A stretch of 64,000 bases of DNA from Pilosibacter fragilis (GTDB taxonomy: Bacteria; Bacillota; Clostridia; Lachnospirales; Lachnospiraceae). The notes beneath the pieces are model-generated. The model did not search any database and had not been told where the DNA came from. It was given only the letters and a program-made list of their open reading frames with translations. Location: NCBI RefSeq assembly GCF_032490495.1, contig NZ_JAVYJB010000005.1, forward strand, positions 62,001 to 126,000, given 5' to 3'. Shown here in pieces: positions 34,757 through 44,008 of this stretch (its first letter is position 1; each line of letters begins with the position of its first letter). Both the position numbers and the translations under genes were made by a program.

Positions 34757-36202
34757 ATGAGTGATATGCAATCTATGGACAGAGAGAACAAAAAAAGGCA
34801 GCTCAGACAGAATATCGTACAGATGCCGGACAACGGATCGGAAGAACCGATGGATGGTGGCCGGCTTGCCAAATATAGAAGAAAAAAGCGGATCATCGCG
34901 GTTGCAGCCGTCTGCTTTATCGCGGCGTTAGGTTTTACCGGCTACCGGTACATGAATGAATATGAGTATACCGGCTACAGCGTCCAGTGGGAGCGGTCCA
35001 TGCGCTACACAGAAAACTCTGGCGCGGATAAGAAAACACAGGTAGCAGAGACAAGTGCTGCGGCTGACAGCGCAGGGACAGACGGAGCCGGTGAGACTGC
35101 TTCGGCAGAAAGCTCCGGCGCTTCCGGGGCGGGAAGCGGAACCCCAGATGAGACGGCGTCCGCGGAAACTTCTGCACCGGCAGAAGCGTCAAAAACGGTC
35201 GGCGATAGCAGCTTTGTGAAGTTCGCCATGTTCGGCGACAACGTGATCAAGTATACAAAGGACGGCGCTTCCTATATCGATGCCTCCGGCAAAACGATCT
35301 GGACCCAGAGCTATGAGATGAAAACACCGATCATCAACATCAACGGGGACTACGCTGTGATCGCGGACCAGCAGGGAAACGAGATGTACATCTGCAGCAA
35401 AGAGGGATGTACCGGAACGGCGAAGACGCAGCTTCCGATCACGAAGGCGGCGGTATCTGCCCGCGGTGTCACGGCGGCAGTCGTTGAGGACAGCACGGCG
35501 AGCTACATATTCTACTTCAAGAAGGACGGCGAGTCGCTGGGGATCAACATCAAGATGCTCTTATCCGGAGATGGATATCCGGTGGACATCGCGCTTTCTC
35601 CAGACGGAAAACAGATCGTCATGTCCGTTATGTATATGAAAAATGGCGCTCTGAAGAACAAGGTGGCGTTCTACGATTTCTCTGAGATCGGAAAAAATGT
35701 CAACAACCGTTTTATCGCCGCTTTTGAAGAAGAATTTGATGACAAGATGGTGGGACGCATCCGCTACTTAAATGATCAGACGGTCTGCGCCTTTTCCGAT
35801 AAAGGGCTGACCTTTATCTCTGTAAAAAATGTGATCCCGGACACAAATGTCACGTTTGTTCCGGTGGATGAAGAGATCCAGAGTATCTGCTACTCAGATA
35901 AATATGCGGCTGTCGTTGTCGACAGTACCTCCGGAAGTCCGTACCGGCTTGATGTATACAACACGGATGGAAAGAAGGTTACAAGCATTGATTTTGACTA
36001 CGCCTACACAGGCGTCCTCATTGACGGGGACAGGCTTATCCTGTATAATGAGGAATCGTGCAGGGAATACAACCTGGACGGACACGAGAGGTTTAACGGA
36101 CAGTTTGACTTTTCTGTATCGCTCGTAAGAGCAGGCAAAAATCGTACCAATTCTCTGATTACCGCAGGCAGCGAGGTAATGAAAGAGATTAAATTAAGGT
36201 AA
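34757..36202 (+). CDS. DUF5711 single-pass membrane protein, propeller-like
   Basis: This 481-residue protein has a basic cytoplasmic N-terminus (KYRRKKR), one membrane helix (about 46-66) and an outer Ala/Ser/Glu-rich linker (about 85-150). A beta-rich domain of about 330 residues follows. Repeating strands such as YAVIADQQGNEMYIC, VDIALSPDGKQIVMS and YAAVVVDSTSGSPYRLDVYN suggest a WD40/PQQ-like propeller. This fits the DUF5711 family of Clostridia, which has no known function. The start codon is embedded behind an inverted repeat that could control it. Confidence 0.8.
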   Translation: MSDMQSMDRENKKRQLRQNIVQMPDNGSEEPMDGGRLAKYRRKKRIIAVAAVCFIAALGFTGYRYMNEYEYTGYSVQWERSMRYTENSGADKKTQVAETSAAADSAGTDGAGETASAESSGASGAGSGTPDETASAETSAPAEASKTVGDSSFVKFAMFGDNVIKYTKDGASYIDASGKTIWTQSYEMKTPIININGDYAVIADQQGNEMYICSKEGCTGTAKTQLPITKAAVSARGVTAAVVEDSTASYIFYFKKDGESLGINIKMLLSGDGYPVDIALSPDGKQIVMSVMYMKNGALKNKVAFYDFSEIGKNVNNRFIAAFEEEFDDKMVGRIRYLNDQTVCAFSDKGLTFISVKNVIPDTNVTFVPVDEEIQSICYSDKYAAVVVDSTSGSPYRLDVYNTDGKKVTSIDFDYAYTGVLIDGDRLILYNEESCREYNLDGHERFNGQFDFSVSLVRAGKNRTNSLITAGSEVMKEIKLR

Positions 36203-36237
36203 ATAAATGTAATAGTGAAAACATGTTACAACACTGA

Positions 36238-36263
36238 TAACTGTGAAGAAAATGAACAGTTAC
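36238..36263. repeat. Solo terminus of repeat family C
   Basis: TAACTGTGAAGAAAATGAACAGTTAC matches the 3' end of family C copy 3 (45504-45528) apart from a small insertion. It looks like a remnant left upstream of the transketolase gene. Confidence 0.55.
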
Positions 36264-36295
36264 CACACCTATGGATTATCAGGAGGAATGAAACA

Positions 36296-38278
36296 ATGAA
36301 CACAATCGACAATCTGGCGATCAATTCCATCAGAATTTTATCCGCAGATGCGATCCAGAAGGCAAATTCCGGCCATCCGGGACTTCCCCTCGGCAGTGCG
36401 CCGATGGCTTATGAGCTCTGGGCACACCACATGAACCACAATCCGGCAAACCCGGAGTGGGCAAACCGTGACCGCTTTATCTTATCCGGCGGACATGGCT
36501 CCATGCTGTTGTATTCCCTGCTTCACCTGTTCGGATACGGCCTTACAAAGGAAGACCTTATGAACTTCCGTCAGGTCGGCTCCCTGACTCCGGGACATCC
36601 GGAATACGGCCACACCGTAGGCGTTGAGGCTACAACAGGACCGTTAGGCGCAGGTATGGGCATGGCTGTTGGTATGGCAATGGCTGAGAAGCATCTGGCA
36701 TCCGTATTCAACAAGGAAAGCTACCCGGTTGTCGATCACTTCACATATGTACTCGGCGGCGACGGCTGCATGATGGAGGGAATTTCCTCTGAGGCATTCT
36801 CCCTTGCAGGAACACTTGGACTTGGTAAACTTATCGTTCTCTACGATTCCAACCGCATCTCCATCGAGGGAAGCACAGACATCGCATTCCGCGAGAACGT
36901 GGAAGAGCGCATGAAAGCATTCGGCTTCCAGACAATTACCGTTGAAGACGGAACAGATATCGATGCCATCGGCGCAGCAATTGAGGTTGCAAAGGCTGAT
37001 ACTGAGCATCCGTCCTTCATCACCATCAAGACTGAGATCGGCTTCGGCTGCCCGGCTAAACAGGGCAAGGCAAGCGCCCACGGCGAGCCGTTAGGTGTTG
37101 ACAACATCAAAGCAATGAGAGAGACTCTCGGCTGGCAGTATGAGGAGCCGTTCTTTGTACCGGAAGAGGTCTATGAGCATTATTCCCGTCTCGCGGAGGA
37201 GAAGGCAGACGTTGAGGCAGCATGGAACGCTATGTTTGCCGCATACTGCGACGAGTACCCGGAGATGGAGAAGCTCTGGGAGCAGTACCACACAGCTCCG
37301 GACGCAAAGTCACTGATCGAGAACGAGGCACTCTGGCTCACAAAAGACAAGGCAGAGGCAACACGTTCCCTTTCCGGCAAGATGATCAACATCTTAAAGG
37401 ACATCATGCCGAACATGATCGGCGGTTCTGCTGACCTTGCTCCGTCCAACAAGACAGCCATGAAGGATGCGGGCGACTTCTCCGCAGAGAACCCGGCAGG
37501 CAGAAACCTCCACTTCGGCGTAAGAGAGCTTGCAATGACAGCGATCGGCAACGGTATCATGCTTCACGGCGGTCTCCGCGCTTATGTTGCGACATTCTTC
37601 GTGTTCAGTGATTATGTAAAACCGATGGCAAGACTTTCCGCACTGATGGGAGTTCCGCTGACATTTGTTCTGACTCACGACAGCATCGGCGTTGGCGAAG
37701 ACGGACCGACCCACGAGCCGATCGAGCAGCTCGCTATGTTCCGCGCAATGCCGAACTTCCATGTATTCCGTCCGTGTGACGCGACAGAGACATCCGCAGC
37801 ATGGCTGTCTGCAGTAACATCTGAGAAGACACCGACAGCGCTTGTCCTTTCCAGACAGAACCTCAATCCGATCCCGGGAAGCAGCAAGGACGCGTTAAAG
37901 GGCGGCTATGTGATCGATGACTGCGAGGGAACACCGGACGCAATCCTGATCGCAAGCGGTTCGGAGGTTGATCTTGCGGTTAAGGCGAAAGCAGAGCTTA
38001 CAGCTGAAGGCAAGAAGATCCGCGTCGTATCCATGCCGTGTATGGATATCTTCGAGGAGCAGAGCGCAGAGTACAAGGAGTCCGTACTTCCGAAGGAAGT
38101 CAGAAGAAGAGTTGTCGTTGAGGCACTTTCCGACTTCGGCTGGGGCAAGTATGTCGGCCTCGACGGAGCTTATGTGACCATGAAGAGCTTCGGAGCAAGC
38201 GGTCCGGCAGCAAAATTGTTCGAGAAGTTCGGATTTACGGTCGAGAACGTTGTAAATACTGTAAAGACCCTGTTCTAA
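36296..38278 (+). CDS. tkt: Transketolase
   Basis: This 660-residue single-chain transketolase of the pentose phosphate pathway acts in the cytoplasm. The ThDP motif is LGGDGCMMEGISSEA, with substrate-binding SGGHGSMLLYSLLH, GPLGAGMGMAVG, the catalytic Glu in HFGVRELAM, HDSIGVGEDGPTHEP and RPCDATE. CAGGAGG lies 8 nt before the ATG at 36296; the earlier ATG at 36215 overlaps a repeat remnant and is rejected. Gut Clostridia often encode split transketolases, but this one is full length. Confidence 0.96.
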   Translation: MNTIDNLAINSIRILSADAIQKANSGHPGLPLGSAPMAYELWAHHMNHNPANPEWANRDRFILSGGHGSMLLYSLLHLFGYGLTKEDLMNFRQVGSLTPGHPEYGHTVGVEATTGPLGAGMGMAVGMAMAEKHLASVFNKESYPVVDHFTYVLGGDGCMMEGISSEAFSLAGTLGLGKLIVLYDSNRISIEGSTDIAFRENVEERMKAFGFQTITVEDGTDIDAIGAAIEVAKADTEHPSFITIKTEIGFGCPAKQGKASAHGEPLGVDNIKAMRETLGWQYEEPFFVPEEVYEHYSRLAEEKADVEAAWNAMFAAYCDEYPEMEKLWEQYHTAPDAKSLIENEALWLTKDKAEATRSLSGKMINILKDIMPNMIGGSADLAPSNKTAMKDAGDFSAENPAGRNLHFGVRELAMTAIGNGIMLHGGLRAYVATFFVFSDYVKPMARLSALMGVPLTFVLTHDSIGVGEDGPTHEPIEQLAMFRAMPNFHVFRPCDATETSAAWLSAVTSEKTPTALVLSRQNLNPIPGSSKDALKGGYVIDDCEGTPDAILIASGSEVDLAVKAKAELTAEGKKIRVVSMPCMDIFEEQSAEYKESVLPKEVRRRVVVEALSDFGWGKYVGLDGAYVTMKSFGASGPAAKLFEKFGFTVENVVNTVKTLF

Positions 38279-38449
38279 TCAGATAGATGGAAAATGCGGC
38301 AGCCCGATGTGAAATGGGCGGCTGTGAAAAATAGGGGCTGGCGCCTGGACTATGGGGCGGCAGCTCCGCAAGGTCGTGTGCTGTCCGGACAGATGGCTGA
38401 AAGCCGTTGTTGGACGGATAGCGGAAAATCAGGGAAAAGGGGAGCACAC

Positions 38450-39391
38450 ATGAGTTTAAAGTGTATTGGAATCGATATCGGCGGAACAAGCGTGAAGCTC
38501 GGTATCTTTGAGGAAGACGGAACTCTCGTAAAGAAGTGGGAGATTCCGACAAGAAAAGAGGAGAACGGAAAGTATATCCTGGGCGATATTGCGGCTTCGA
38601 TCCGCAGAATGGCAAAGGAAAGCGGTCTGGAGCTCTCTGATTTTTCCGGAGCGGGAATGGGATTCCCTGGACCGGTTCTTCCGAACGGACACTGCGAAGT
38701 GTGTGTAAACCTCGGCTGGAAGGCCGGAAATCCACAGCAGGAGCTCAGCAGACTGCTGGATGGTATGGTCGTAAAAAGCGGAAATGACGCGAACGTCGCG
38801 GCTCTCGGTGAGATGTGGCAGGGAGGCGGAAAAGGCTACAAAAACCTTGTCATGGTAACTCTGGGAACCGGCGTCGGCGGCGGCATTATCCTGAATGAAA
38901 AGATCTGGACCGGCGAACAGGGGGTCGGCGGTGAGATCGGCCATATCCATGTGATGGAAGGTGAGAAAGAAGCGTGCAATTGTGGCGGACACGGCTGCTT
39001 AGAGCAGGTGGCTTCCGCGACAGGAATCGCCAGAACCGCAAGAAGAATGCTGGCGGCAGATAACCGCCCGTCCACTCTCAGAAGCTTAAAGAACATCAGC
39101 GCGAAGAACGTGTTGGATGCAGCGAAGGCGGGAGATGCGCTTGCACTGGAATCCCTCAATAAGTCCTGCTATTACCTTGGCTGGGCTCTTGCGACGATCT
39201 CCATGGTTCTGGATCCACAGGCATTCCTGATCGGCGGCGGTGTATCCAAGGCCGGAACATTCCTGACTGATATTATTAAGAGGTACCACGATGAGTTATC
39301 TCCGATGGCAACAAAGAAGGCGGACATCGTTCTTGCGAAGCTTGGAAATGATGCCGGAATCTACGGTGCCGCGAAGCTGATCATCGGATAA
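38450..39391 (+). CDS. ROK-family glucokinase
   Basis: The ATG lies 8 nt behind AAAGGGGAG. This 313-residue sugar kinase has the phosphate-binding GIDIGGTSVKLGIF, substrate motif GNDANVAALGE, second phosphate loop VTLGTGVGGGIIL and the ROK zinc motif CNCGGHGCLE. It phosphorylates glucose for glycolysis and lies near pgi and tkt, though each gene has its own spacing. It could act on N-acetyl sugars or other hexoses; glucose is the usual substrate of this subgroup. A clear terminator follows. Confidence 0.9.
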   Translation: MSLKCIGIDIGGTSVKLGIFEEDGTLVKKWEIPTRKEENGKYILGDIAASIRRMAKESGLELSDFSGAGMGFPGPVLPNGHCEVCVNLGWKAGNPQQELSRLLDGMVVKSGNDANVAALGEMWQGGGKGYKNLVMVTLGTGVGGGIILNEKIWTGEQGVGGEIGHIHVMEGEKEACNCGGHGCLEQVASATGIARTARRMLAADNRPSTLRSLKNISAKNVLDAAKAGDALALESLNKSCYYLGWALATISMVLDPQAFLIGGGVSKAGTFLTDIIKRYHDELSPMATKKADIVLAKLGNDAGIYGAAKLIIG

Positions 39392-39399
39392 AGAAGAGA

Positions 39400-39425
39400 G
39401 AGTCCGGTGACGGACTCCCTTTTTG
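39400..39425 (+). terminator. Intrinsic terminator after the ROK kinase gene
   Basis: GAGTCCG (39400-39406) pairs with CGGACTC (39411-39417) around GTGA, then CCTTTTTGC. A second hairpin, CCCCGGT/ACCGGGG (39511-39531), follows 85 nt later without a T-run. Confidence 0.85.
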
Positions 39426-39702
39426 CTGTGAACGCACATAGCGCATGTATGGGTGAAAAAGAAAAGTGTCCGCCATAAGCGGACACACATTACCTCTAAA
39501 AAAGAGGAGACCCCGGTCGCGACAACCGGGGCAATTATGAAAAATCTATGTGCAATTTGTCTAGTTGGTTAAGTCAAACGACTTTTTGTTTATGCAATAA
39601 GTATAAAAAACGAATGTGAACAAATTGTGAACGAACTATGAAGTTATTGTAACACATTCTTATTTGTACGTCTGAGAAAAACGCAATAGAAGGAGAAGAT
39701 CA

Positions 39703-41376
39703 ATGGCAGTTGAAGAACTGAAAAAAACACTTGTCCTGGGACACAGAAATCCTGACACGGATTCCATCTGCTCAGCCATCTGCTATGCTGGTTTCAAGCA
39801 TCAGCTTACCGGCGAGAATTATGAGCCGTGCCGTGCCGGAAATGTAAACCCGGAGACACAGTATGTGTTGGATTATTTTAAATTAAAGGCCCCGCGCCTC
39901 GTGGAGAACGTCAAGACGCAGGTCAAGGACATCGAGATCCGCAAGACAAAAGGTGTGTCCCGTGGAATTTCCTTAAAGAATGCATGGGGACTCATGCAGG
40001 AGAACAACGTCGTCACACTTCCGTGTGTGACGGAGGAAGGTCTCCTGGAGGGCGTTATCACGATCGGCGATATCACCAAGTCCTACATGAACTTATATGA
40101 CAGCAGCATTATCTCAAAAGCGTGCACGAAGTACGCGAACATCCTTGATACTCTGGAAGGAAGTATGGTAGTCGGCGATTCTGAGGCATATTTTGACCGC
40201 GGAAAAGTCCTGATCGCGGCCGCAAACCCGGACCTGATGGAGAACTACATCGAGAAACATGACCTGGTCATTCTCGGAAACCGCTATGAGTCCCAGCTTT
40301 GCGCCATCGAGATGGAAGCAGGCTGCATTATCGTCTGCGAGGGCGCAGGTGTATCCCTTACGATCCGCAAACTGGCACAGGAGCGCGGCTGTGCAGTCAT
40401 TACGACACCGTATGACACCTACACAACAGCCCGTCTGATCAACCAGTCCATGCCGATCAGCTACTTTATGACGAAGGAAAACATCATCGAATTCTCTGAG
40501 GAAGATTACCTCGACGACATCCGCGAGATCATGGCGAGCAAGAGACACCGCGATTTCCCGATTCTTGATTCTGACGGAAAGTACATCGGCATGATCTCCA
40601 GACGTAACCTCTTAGGCGCAAAGGGAAAGAGTATCATCCTTGTGGACCACAACGAGAAGAGCCAGGCCGTAGAGGGCATGGAGAGCGCCGATATCCGCGA
40701 GATCATCGACCATCATCGTCTCGGAACTGTTGAGACCATGTCCCCGGTATTCTTCAGAAACCAGCCGCTCGGCTGCACCGCGACCATCATCTACCAGATG
40801 TACCAGGAGAACCACATGGAGATCGATAAAACGACCGCCGGTCTCTTATGCAGCGCGATCATCTCCGATACCCTGTTATTCCGTTCCCCGACCTGCACAC
40901 CGATCGATAAGGCAGCCGGACTTGCGCTCGCGCAGATCGCTGGTCTCGATATCGAGAAGTACGCTATCGACATGTTCGCCGCGGGAAGCAACCTGAAGGG
41001 AAAATCCGACGGTGATATTTTCTACCAGGATTTCAAGAGATTCACGGTAGGAAATTCCGTATTCGGAATCGGCCAGATCACTTCCTTAAATGCAGTGGAG
41101 CTCAAGGATCTGAGAACAAGAATGTCCGCATATACGGAGAAAGAGAGAGAGCAGCATGAGATCGACATGATGTTCTTCATGCTCACAAACATTCTGACAG
41201 AGTCCACAGATCTGATCTGCACCGGACAGGGAGCGGAGCAGCTTGTCGCCAATGCATTCCATGTGAAGGATGAGGATGTGGAGAACGTCAGCGGACAGAC
41301 CGGAATCGTGAAGCTTCCGGGCGTTGTTTCCAGAAAGAAACAGCTTGCGCCGCAGATCATGATGGCATTACAGTAG
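39703..41376 (+). CDS. CBS/DRTGG-containing manganese-dependent inorganic pyrophosphatase
   Basis: This is a 557-residue family II pyrophosphatase. The DHH-type N-terminal part has VLGHRNPDTDSICSA. CBS half, DRTGG-like domain and second CBS half are inserted at about 70-310 (GVITIGDITKSY; YIGMISRRNLLG). The second DHH-superfamily motif is EIIDHHRLG and a DHHA2 domain follows. CBS-pyrophosphatases are regulated by adenine nucleotides, so activity may track energy state. AGAAGGAG lies 8 nt before the ATG. Length matches the regulated subgroup. Confidence 0.92.
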   Translation: MAVEELKKTLVLGHRNPDTDSICSAICYAGFKHQLTGENYEPCRAGNVNPETQYVLDYFKLKAPRLVENVKTQVKDIEIRKTKGVSRGISLKNAWGLMQENNVVTLPCVTEEGLLEGVITIGDITKSYMNLYDSSIISKACTKYANILDTLEGSMVVGDSEAYFDRGKVLIAAANPDLMENYIEKHDLVILGNRYESQLCAIEMEAGCIIVCEGAGVSLTIRKLAQERGCAVITTPYDTYTTARLINQSMPISYFMTKENIIEFSEEDYLDDIREIMASKRHRDFPILDSDGKYIGMISRRNLLGAKGKSIILVDHNEKSQAVEGMESADIREIIDHHRLGTVETMSPVFFRNQPLGCTATIIYQMYQENHMEIDKTTAGLLCSAIISDTLLFRSPTCTPIDKAAGLALAQIAGLDIEKYAIDMFAAGSNLKGKSDGDIFYQDFKRFTVGNSVFGIGQITSLNAVELKDLRTRMSAYTEKEREQHEIDMMFFMLTNILTESTDLICTGQGAEQLVANAFHVKDEDVENVSGQTGIVKLPGVVSRKKQLAPQIMMALQ

Positions 41377-41714
41377 TAATTTTTGACGGCAGTTCGGCTG
41401 TGGGACCGGCTGGATCAGGAAAAGTCATGACCGGGCTGCCGTATTTATAAGTTGGAAGCAGCGGTTGTTACACATTTGAACGCAGATAAGCATTCCCCCG
41501 CTTCAAGTGCGCGGAGCACTAAGCGGTGGGTGAGTGGGATGCTTATGTCAGTGGGAGTTGAAAGCTCCCACTGACAGATCGCGAAGCGACTGCGTTCATG
41601 AGCAAGTAGCGAAGCGGATTGCGAATGTCCGCTTTACAGAAAGTACGGATGGCAGACACTGCAGGTGTAAGATGCCGGAAAGGTTGCGATTGAAGAAAGG
41701 CAGGATCTGTAAAG
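41377..41714. other. Intergenic region with twin-hairpin element
   Basis: No gene is visible. It contains the hairpin pair at 41488-41575 and then short GCGAAGCG words (41582-41618, GCGAAGCGAC, GCGAAGCGGAT) that can pair with neighbouring CGC-rich words. The ribosome site of the flavin reductase is near 41700. Confidence 0.5.
41488..41575. repeat. Twin-hairpin element (IS end-like), second copy
   Basis: AAGCATTCCCCCGCTT (41488-41503) pairs with AAGCGGTGGGTGAGTGGGATGCTT (41521-41544). Two nt later GTCAGTGGGAG (41547-41557) pairs perfectly with CTCCCACTGAC (41565-41575). The layout is that of 29004-29072. It may be a solo end of an IS200/IS605-like element or a non-autonomous relative. Confidence 0.6.
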
Positions 41715-42461
41715 ATGGGAAAAAGACAGTTTAAACCAGGAAATATGCTGTACCCGGTTCCGGCTGTCCTTGTGACGGTGGCTGACCGGGAAGGAAATTC
41801 GAATATTTTTACGGTGGCATGGGCGGGAACCATCTGTACGAATCCGCCGATGCTGTCCATCAGTGTCCGGCCGGAACGACACTCCTACCATATGATGAAG
41901 GAAACTGGGGAGTTCGTCGTAAACCTGACGACGGAGTCCATGGCCTGGGCGACAGACTACTGCGGCGTGCGCTCCGGGCGCGACGTGGATAAGTGGAAAG
42001 AGACCGGGCTGACCCCGGAGAAGGCGAACGTGGTGGATGTACCGGTGATCAAAGAGAGCCCGGTGAACATCGAGTGCCGTGTTGTGAAAGTGGAAGAGCT
42101 GGGAAGCCATCACATGTTTATCGCCGATGTCGTGGCAGTGGATGTGGACGAGGCGTACATGGATGAAAAGGACACCTTCCATCTTTCCATGGCGAAGCCG
42201 TTAGCCTATTCCCATGGAAGATATTATGGGATGGGCGAGGAGCTGGGAAGCTTCGGGTACAGCGTGAGAAAGCAGGAAAAGGGTGCGAAGGCTGGCAGGA
42301 AAACTTCAAAATCAGCGGAAAAAGCCGGAGGTGCCGGGAAAGTTCGAAAGTCTGCAGACGTGAACGGCGGAAAGAAAGCAACTACCCGGCCGGAACAAAC
42401 CAGAAAGGCGAATAGTCAGAAATCCGACGGTCCGCGGAATGATAAGAAGGGACAGAAGTAG
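41715..42461 (+). CDS. Flavin reductase-like protein with basic C-terminal tail
   Basis: In this 248-residue protein residues 1-180 form a FMN-binding split-barrel of the flavin reductase family (FTVAWAGTICTNPPMLSISV, GEFVVNLTT, SPVNIECRV). The remaining 65-70 residues are low-complexity and very basic (Lys, Arg, Gly, Ser, Ala; KAGRKTSKSAEKAGGAGKVR). Such a tail is not part of the fold and suggests binding to nucleic acid or an acidic partner. The partner of the reductase is unknown. The gene is monocistronic or precedes aroK with an 80-nt gap. Confidence 0.82.
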   Translation: MGKRQFKPGNMLYPVPAVLVTVADREGNSNIFTVAWAGTICTNPPMLSISVRPERHSYHMMKETGEFVVNLTTESMAWATDYCGVRSGRDVDKWKETGLTPEKANVVDVPVIKESPVNIECRVVKVEELGSHHMFIADVVAVDVDEAYMDEKDTFHLSMAKPLAYSHGRYYGMGEELGSFGYSVRKQEKGAKAGRKTSKSAEKAGGAGKVRKSADVNGGKKATTRPEQTRKANSQKSDGPRNDKKGQK

Positions 42462-42540
42462 TCTGCAGAGTGACTGCAGTCATACGGAACAGTTAACCAG
42501 AGATAATTACAGCGACAGACAAAAGAGCGAGGCATAAGTT

Positions 42541-43053
42541 ATGAAGAAAAAAAATATTCTGATGATCGGAATGCCGGCGTCCGGAAAGAGCACCATCGGC
42601 GTGCTGCTTGCGAAGCGTCTTGGATATTCCTTCGTGGATGTGGATCTTGTGATCCAGGAGAAGACCGGAAAGCTTTTGAAGGAGATCATCGCGGAAGAGG
42701 GCGATGACGGTTTCCTGCGTGTCGAGGAGCAGGCAAACCTAGAGCTGGATGTAGAGAAGTCCGTGATCGCGCCGGGCGGTAGTGTGATCTATGAGGCGAA
42801 GGCCATGGAACACTACAAAGAGACCGCGACGATCGTGTACCTGAAGCTTCGCTATGAGGATCTGGAATCACGTCTCGGAAACCTTGTGGACCGCGGTGTT
42901 GTCTTAAAGGACGGCATGACACTCAGGGATCTCTACAATGAGAGACTTCCGTACTACGAGAAATATGCGGACATCACACTGGATGAGACCGGAAAAGAGT
43001 TCGGTGAGCTGGTGGATGAGCTGAGAGCGTATTTTGAGAATTTAGAGAAATAA
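42541..43053 (+). CDS. aroK: Shikimate kinase
   Basis: This 170-residue P-loop kinase has MIGMPASGKSTIG at the N-terminus, the shikimate-binding FVDVDLVI, a GGSVIY-type motif (APGGSVIYE) and a lid region with VDRGVVLKDG. It adds phosphate to shikimate in aromatic amino acid synthesis. The usual lid Arg is present in ERLPYYEKYAD. It lies away from trpBA, 13 kb off. Two GC-rich hairpins without T-runs follow (43059-43093 and 43096-43135). The APGGSVIYE motif differs from canonical AGGGA, as seen in other Clostridial forms. Confidence 0.82.
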   Translation: MKKKNILMIGMPASGKSTIGVLLAKRLGYSFVDVDLVIQEKTGKLLKEIIAEEGDDGFLRVEEQANLELDVEKSVIAPGGSVIYEAKAMEHYKETATIVYLKLRYEDLESRLGNLVDRGVVLKDGMTLRDLYNERLPYYEKYADITLDETGKEFGELVDELRAYFENLEK

Positions 43054-43058
43054 AATAT

Positions 43059-43135
43059 CCCCGCCGCGTGAGAGAGAGGGGAACGCGGCGGGGAACCCGG
43101 GCACGGGGACAGGATTGGAAAGACCCCGGTGCCGG
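43059..43135. other. Two GC-rich hairpins after aroK
   Basis: CCCCGCCGCGT (43059-43069) pairs perfectly with ACGCGGCGGGG (43083-43093). Next CCCGGGCACGGGG pairs imperfectly with CCCCGGTGCCGG (ends about 43135). There is no T-run. They lie between convergent genes and probably protect the 3' end. Confidence 0.6.
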
Positions 43136-43162
43136 TATTACAAAATTAAGTGAAATAGCATA

Positions 43163-43831
43163 TCAAATATCTTTTCCGATACTCTTCATATATTCTTTGA
43201 AATCATCCCCAAATTTCAACTTCATACACTCGAGAACAAGCTTCACGCAGCGATCGTCACCGAGTCTGGCGTTGTTGAAGGTCAGGTCATAGTTGACCGG
43301 ATTTGTCCAGTAGTTGCCGCCGGTGTAATACTTATAGTAGTCCGCGCGGTACTTGTCCGTTTTCGTGATCAGATGGTGCGCTTCCTCGACAGTAATGTCA
43401 TCCATGCGTTCCATGACACGGCGCAGGGTATAGCTTCTCGGTGCCTCCACATAAATGCTGACCACGTTGTCATAGTCCTTTAAGATATAATCGGCGCACT
43501 TTCCGACGATCACGCAGGATTCCGAAGCGGCAAGCTTCTCGATGATGATCTTCTGGTACTCGAAGAGCCGGTCATCTGAAGTAAATCTCGATAACTCACC
43601 GGTCGGTGAATGGCGTTTCGGCAGTGTCTGAAGCTGTTTCGTGATCAGACTGCCGTTTAAGGTCTCGTCGGCCTCTTTAAAGTAATGTTCCGGATAACCG
43701 CTGTACTGGGAAGCGAGCGTCAGGATACGGTTGTCGTAGCTGTGGATATTCAGCTCATCTGCCAGCTTGGCGGCGATTGCACGTCCGCCGGAACCGAATC
43801 CTCTGGCAACTGTGATAACAAAGTTTTTCAT
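43163..43831 (-). CDS. Cytidylate kinase-like family protein
   Basis: This 222-residue protein is of the cytidylate-kinase-like family. It has a loose P-loop ITVARGFGSGGRAIA at the start, IVGKCADYIL in the middle and RRVMERMDDITVEEAHHLI. The Walker A differs from true Cmk (no GKS/T), so it may not be a CMP kinase. AGGACGGGAGA precedes the ATG. It lies alone between convergent aroK and the M20 gene. The biological role of the family is not established. Confidence 0.8.
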   Translation of the reverse strand: MKNFVITVARGFGSGGRAIAAKLADELNIHSYDNRILTLASQYSGYPEHYFKEADETLNGSLITKQLQTLPKRHSPTGELSRFTSDDRLFEYQKIIIEKLAASESCVIVGKCADYILKDYDNVVSIYVEAPRSYTLRRVMERMDDITVEEAHHLITKTDKYRADYYKYYTGGNYWTNPVNYDLTFNNARLGDDRCVKLVLECMKLKFGDDFKEYMKSIGKDI

Positions 43832-44008
43832 ACAAGATCTCCCGTCCTTTCCGTAAATTTAACGCAGATAAAAGCAGAATAAATGTTTGATAAGACCGGT
43901 TGAAATATTGCACTCAGTCGAAGTTACAAAATGTGCGGAATTACTGTCAGATGTATACATTTGCAATGATGACAGCAAGAAAAGTCAAGTGGCAGGTTGG
44001 GCACAAAT

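Noticed and set aside
39511..39531. CCCCGGT/ACCGGGG hairpin as a second terminator
   Set aside because: It has no T-run, and the better terminator lies upstream at 39400-39425.
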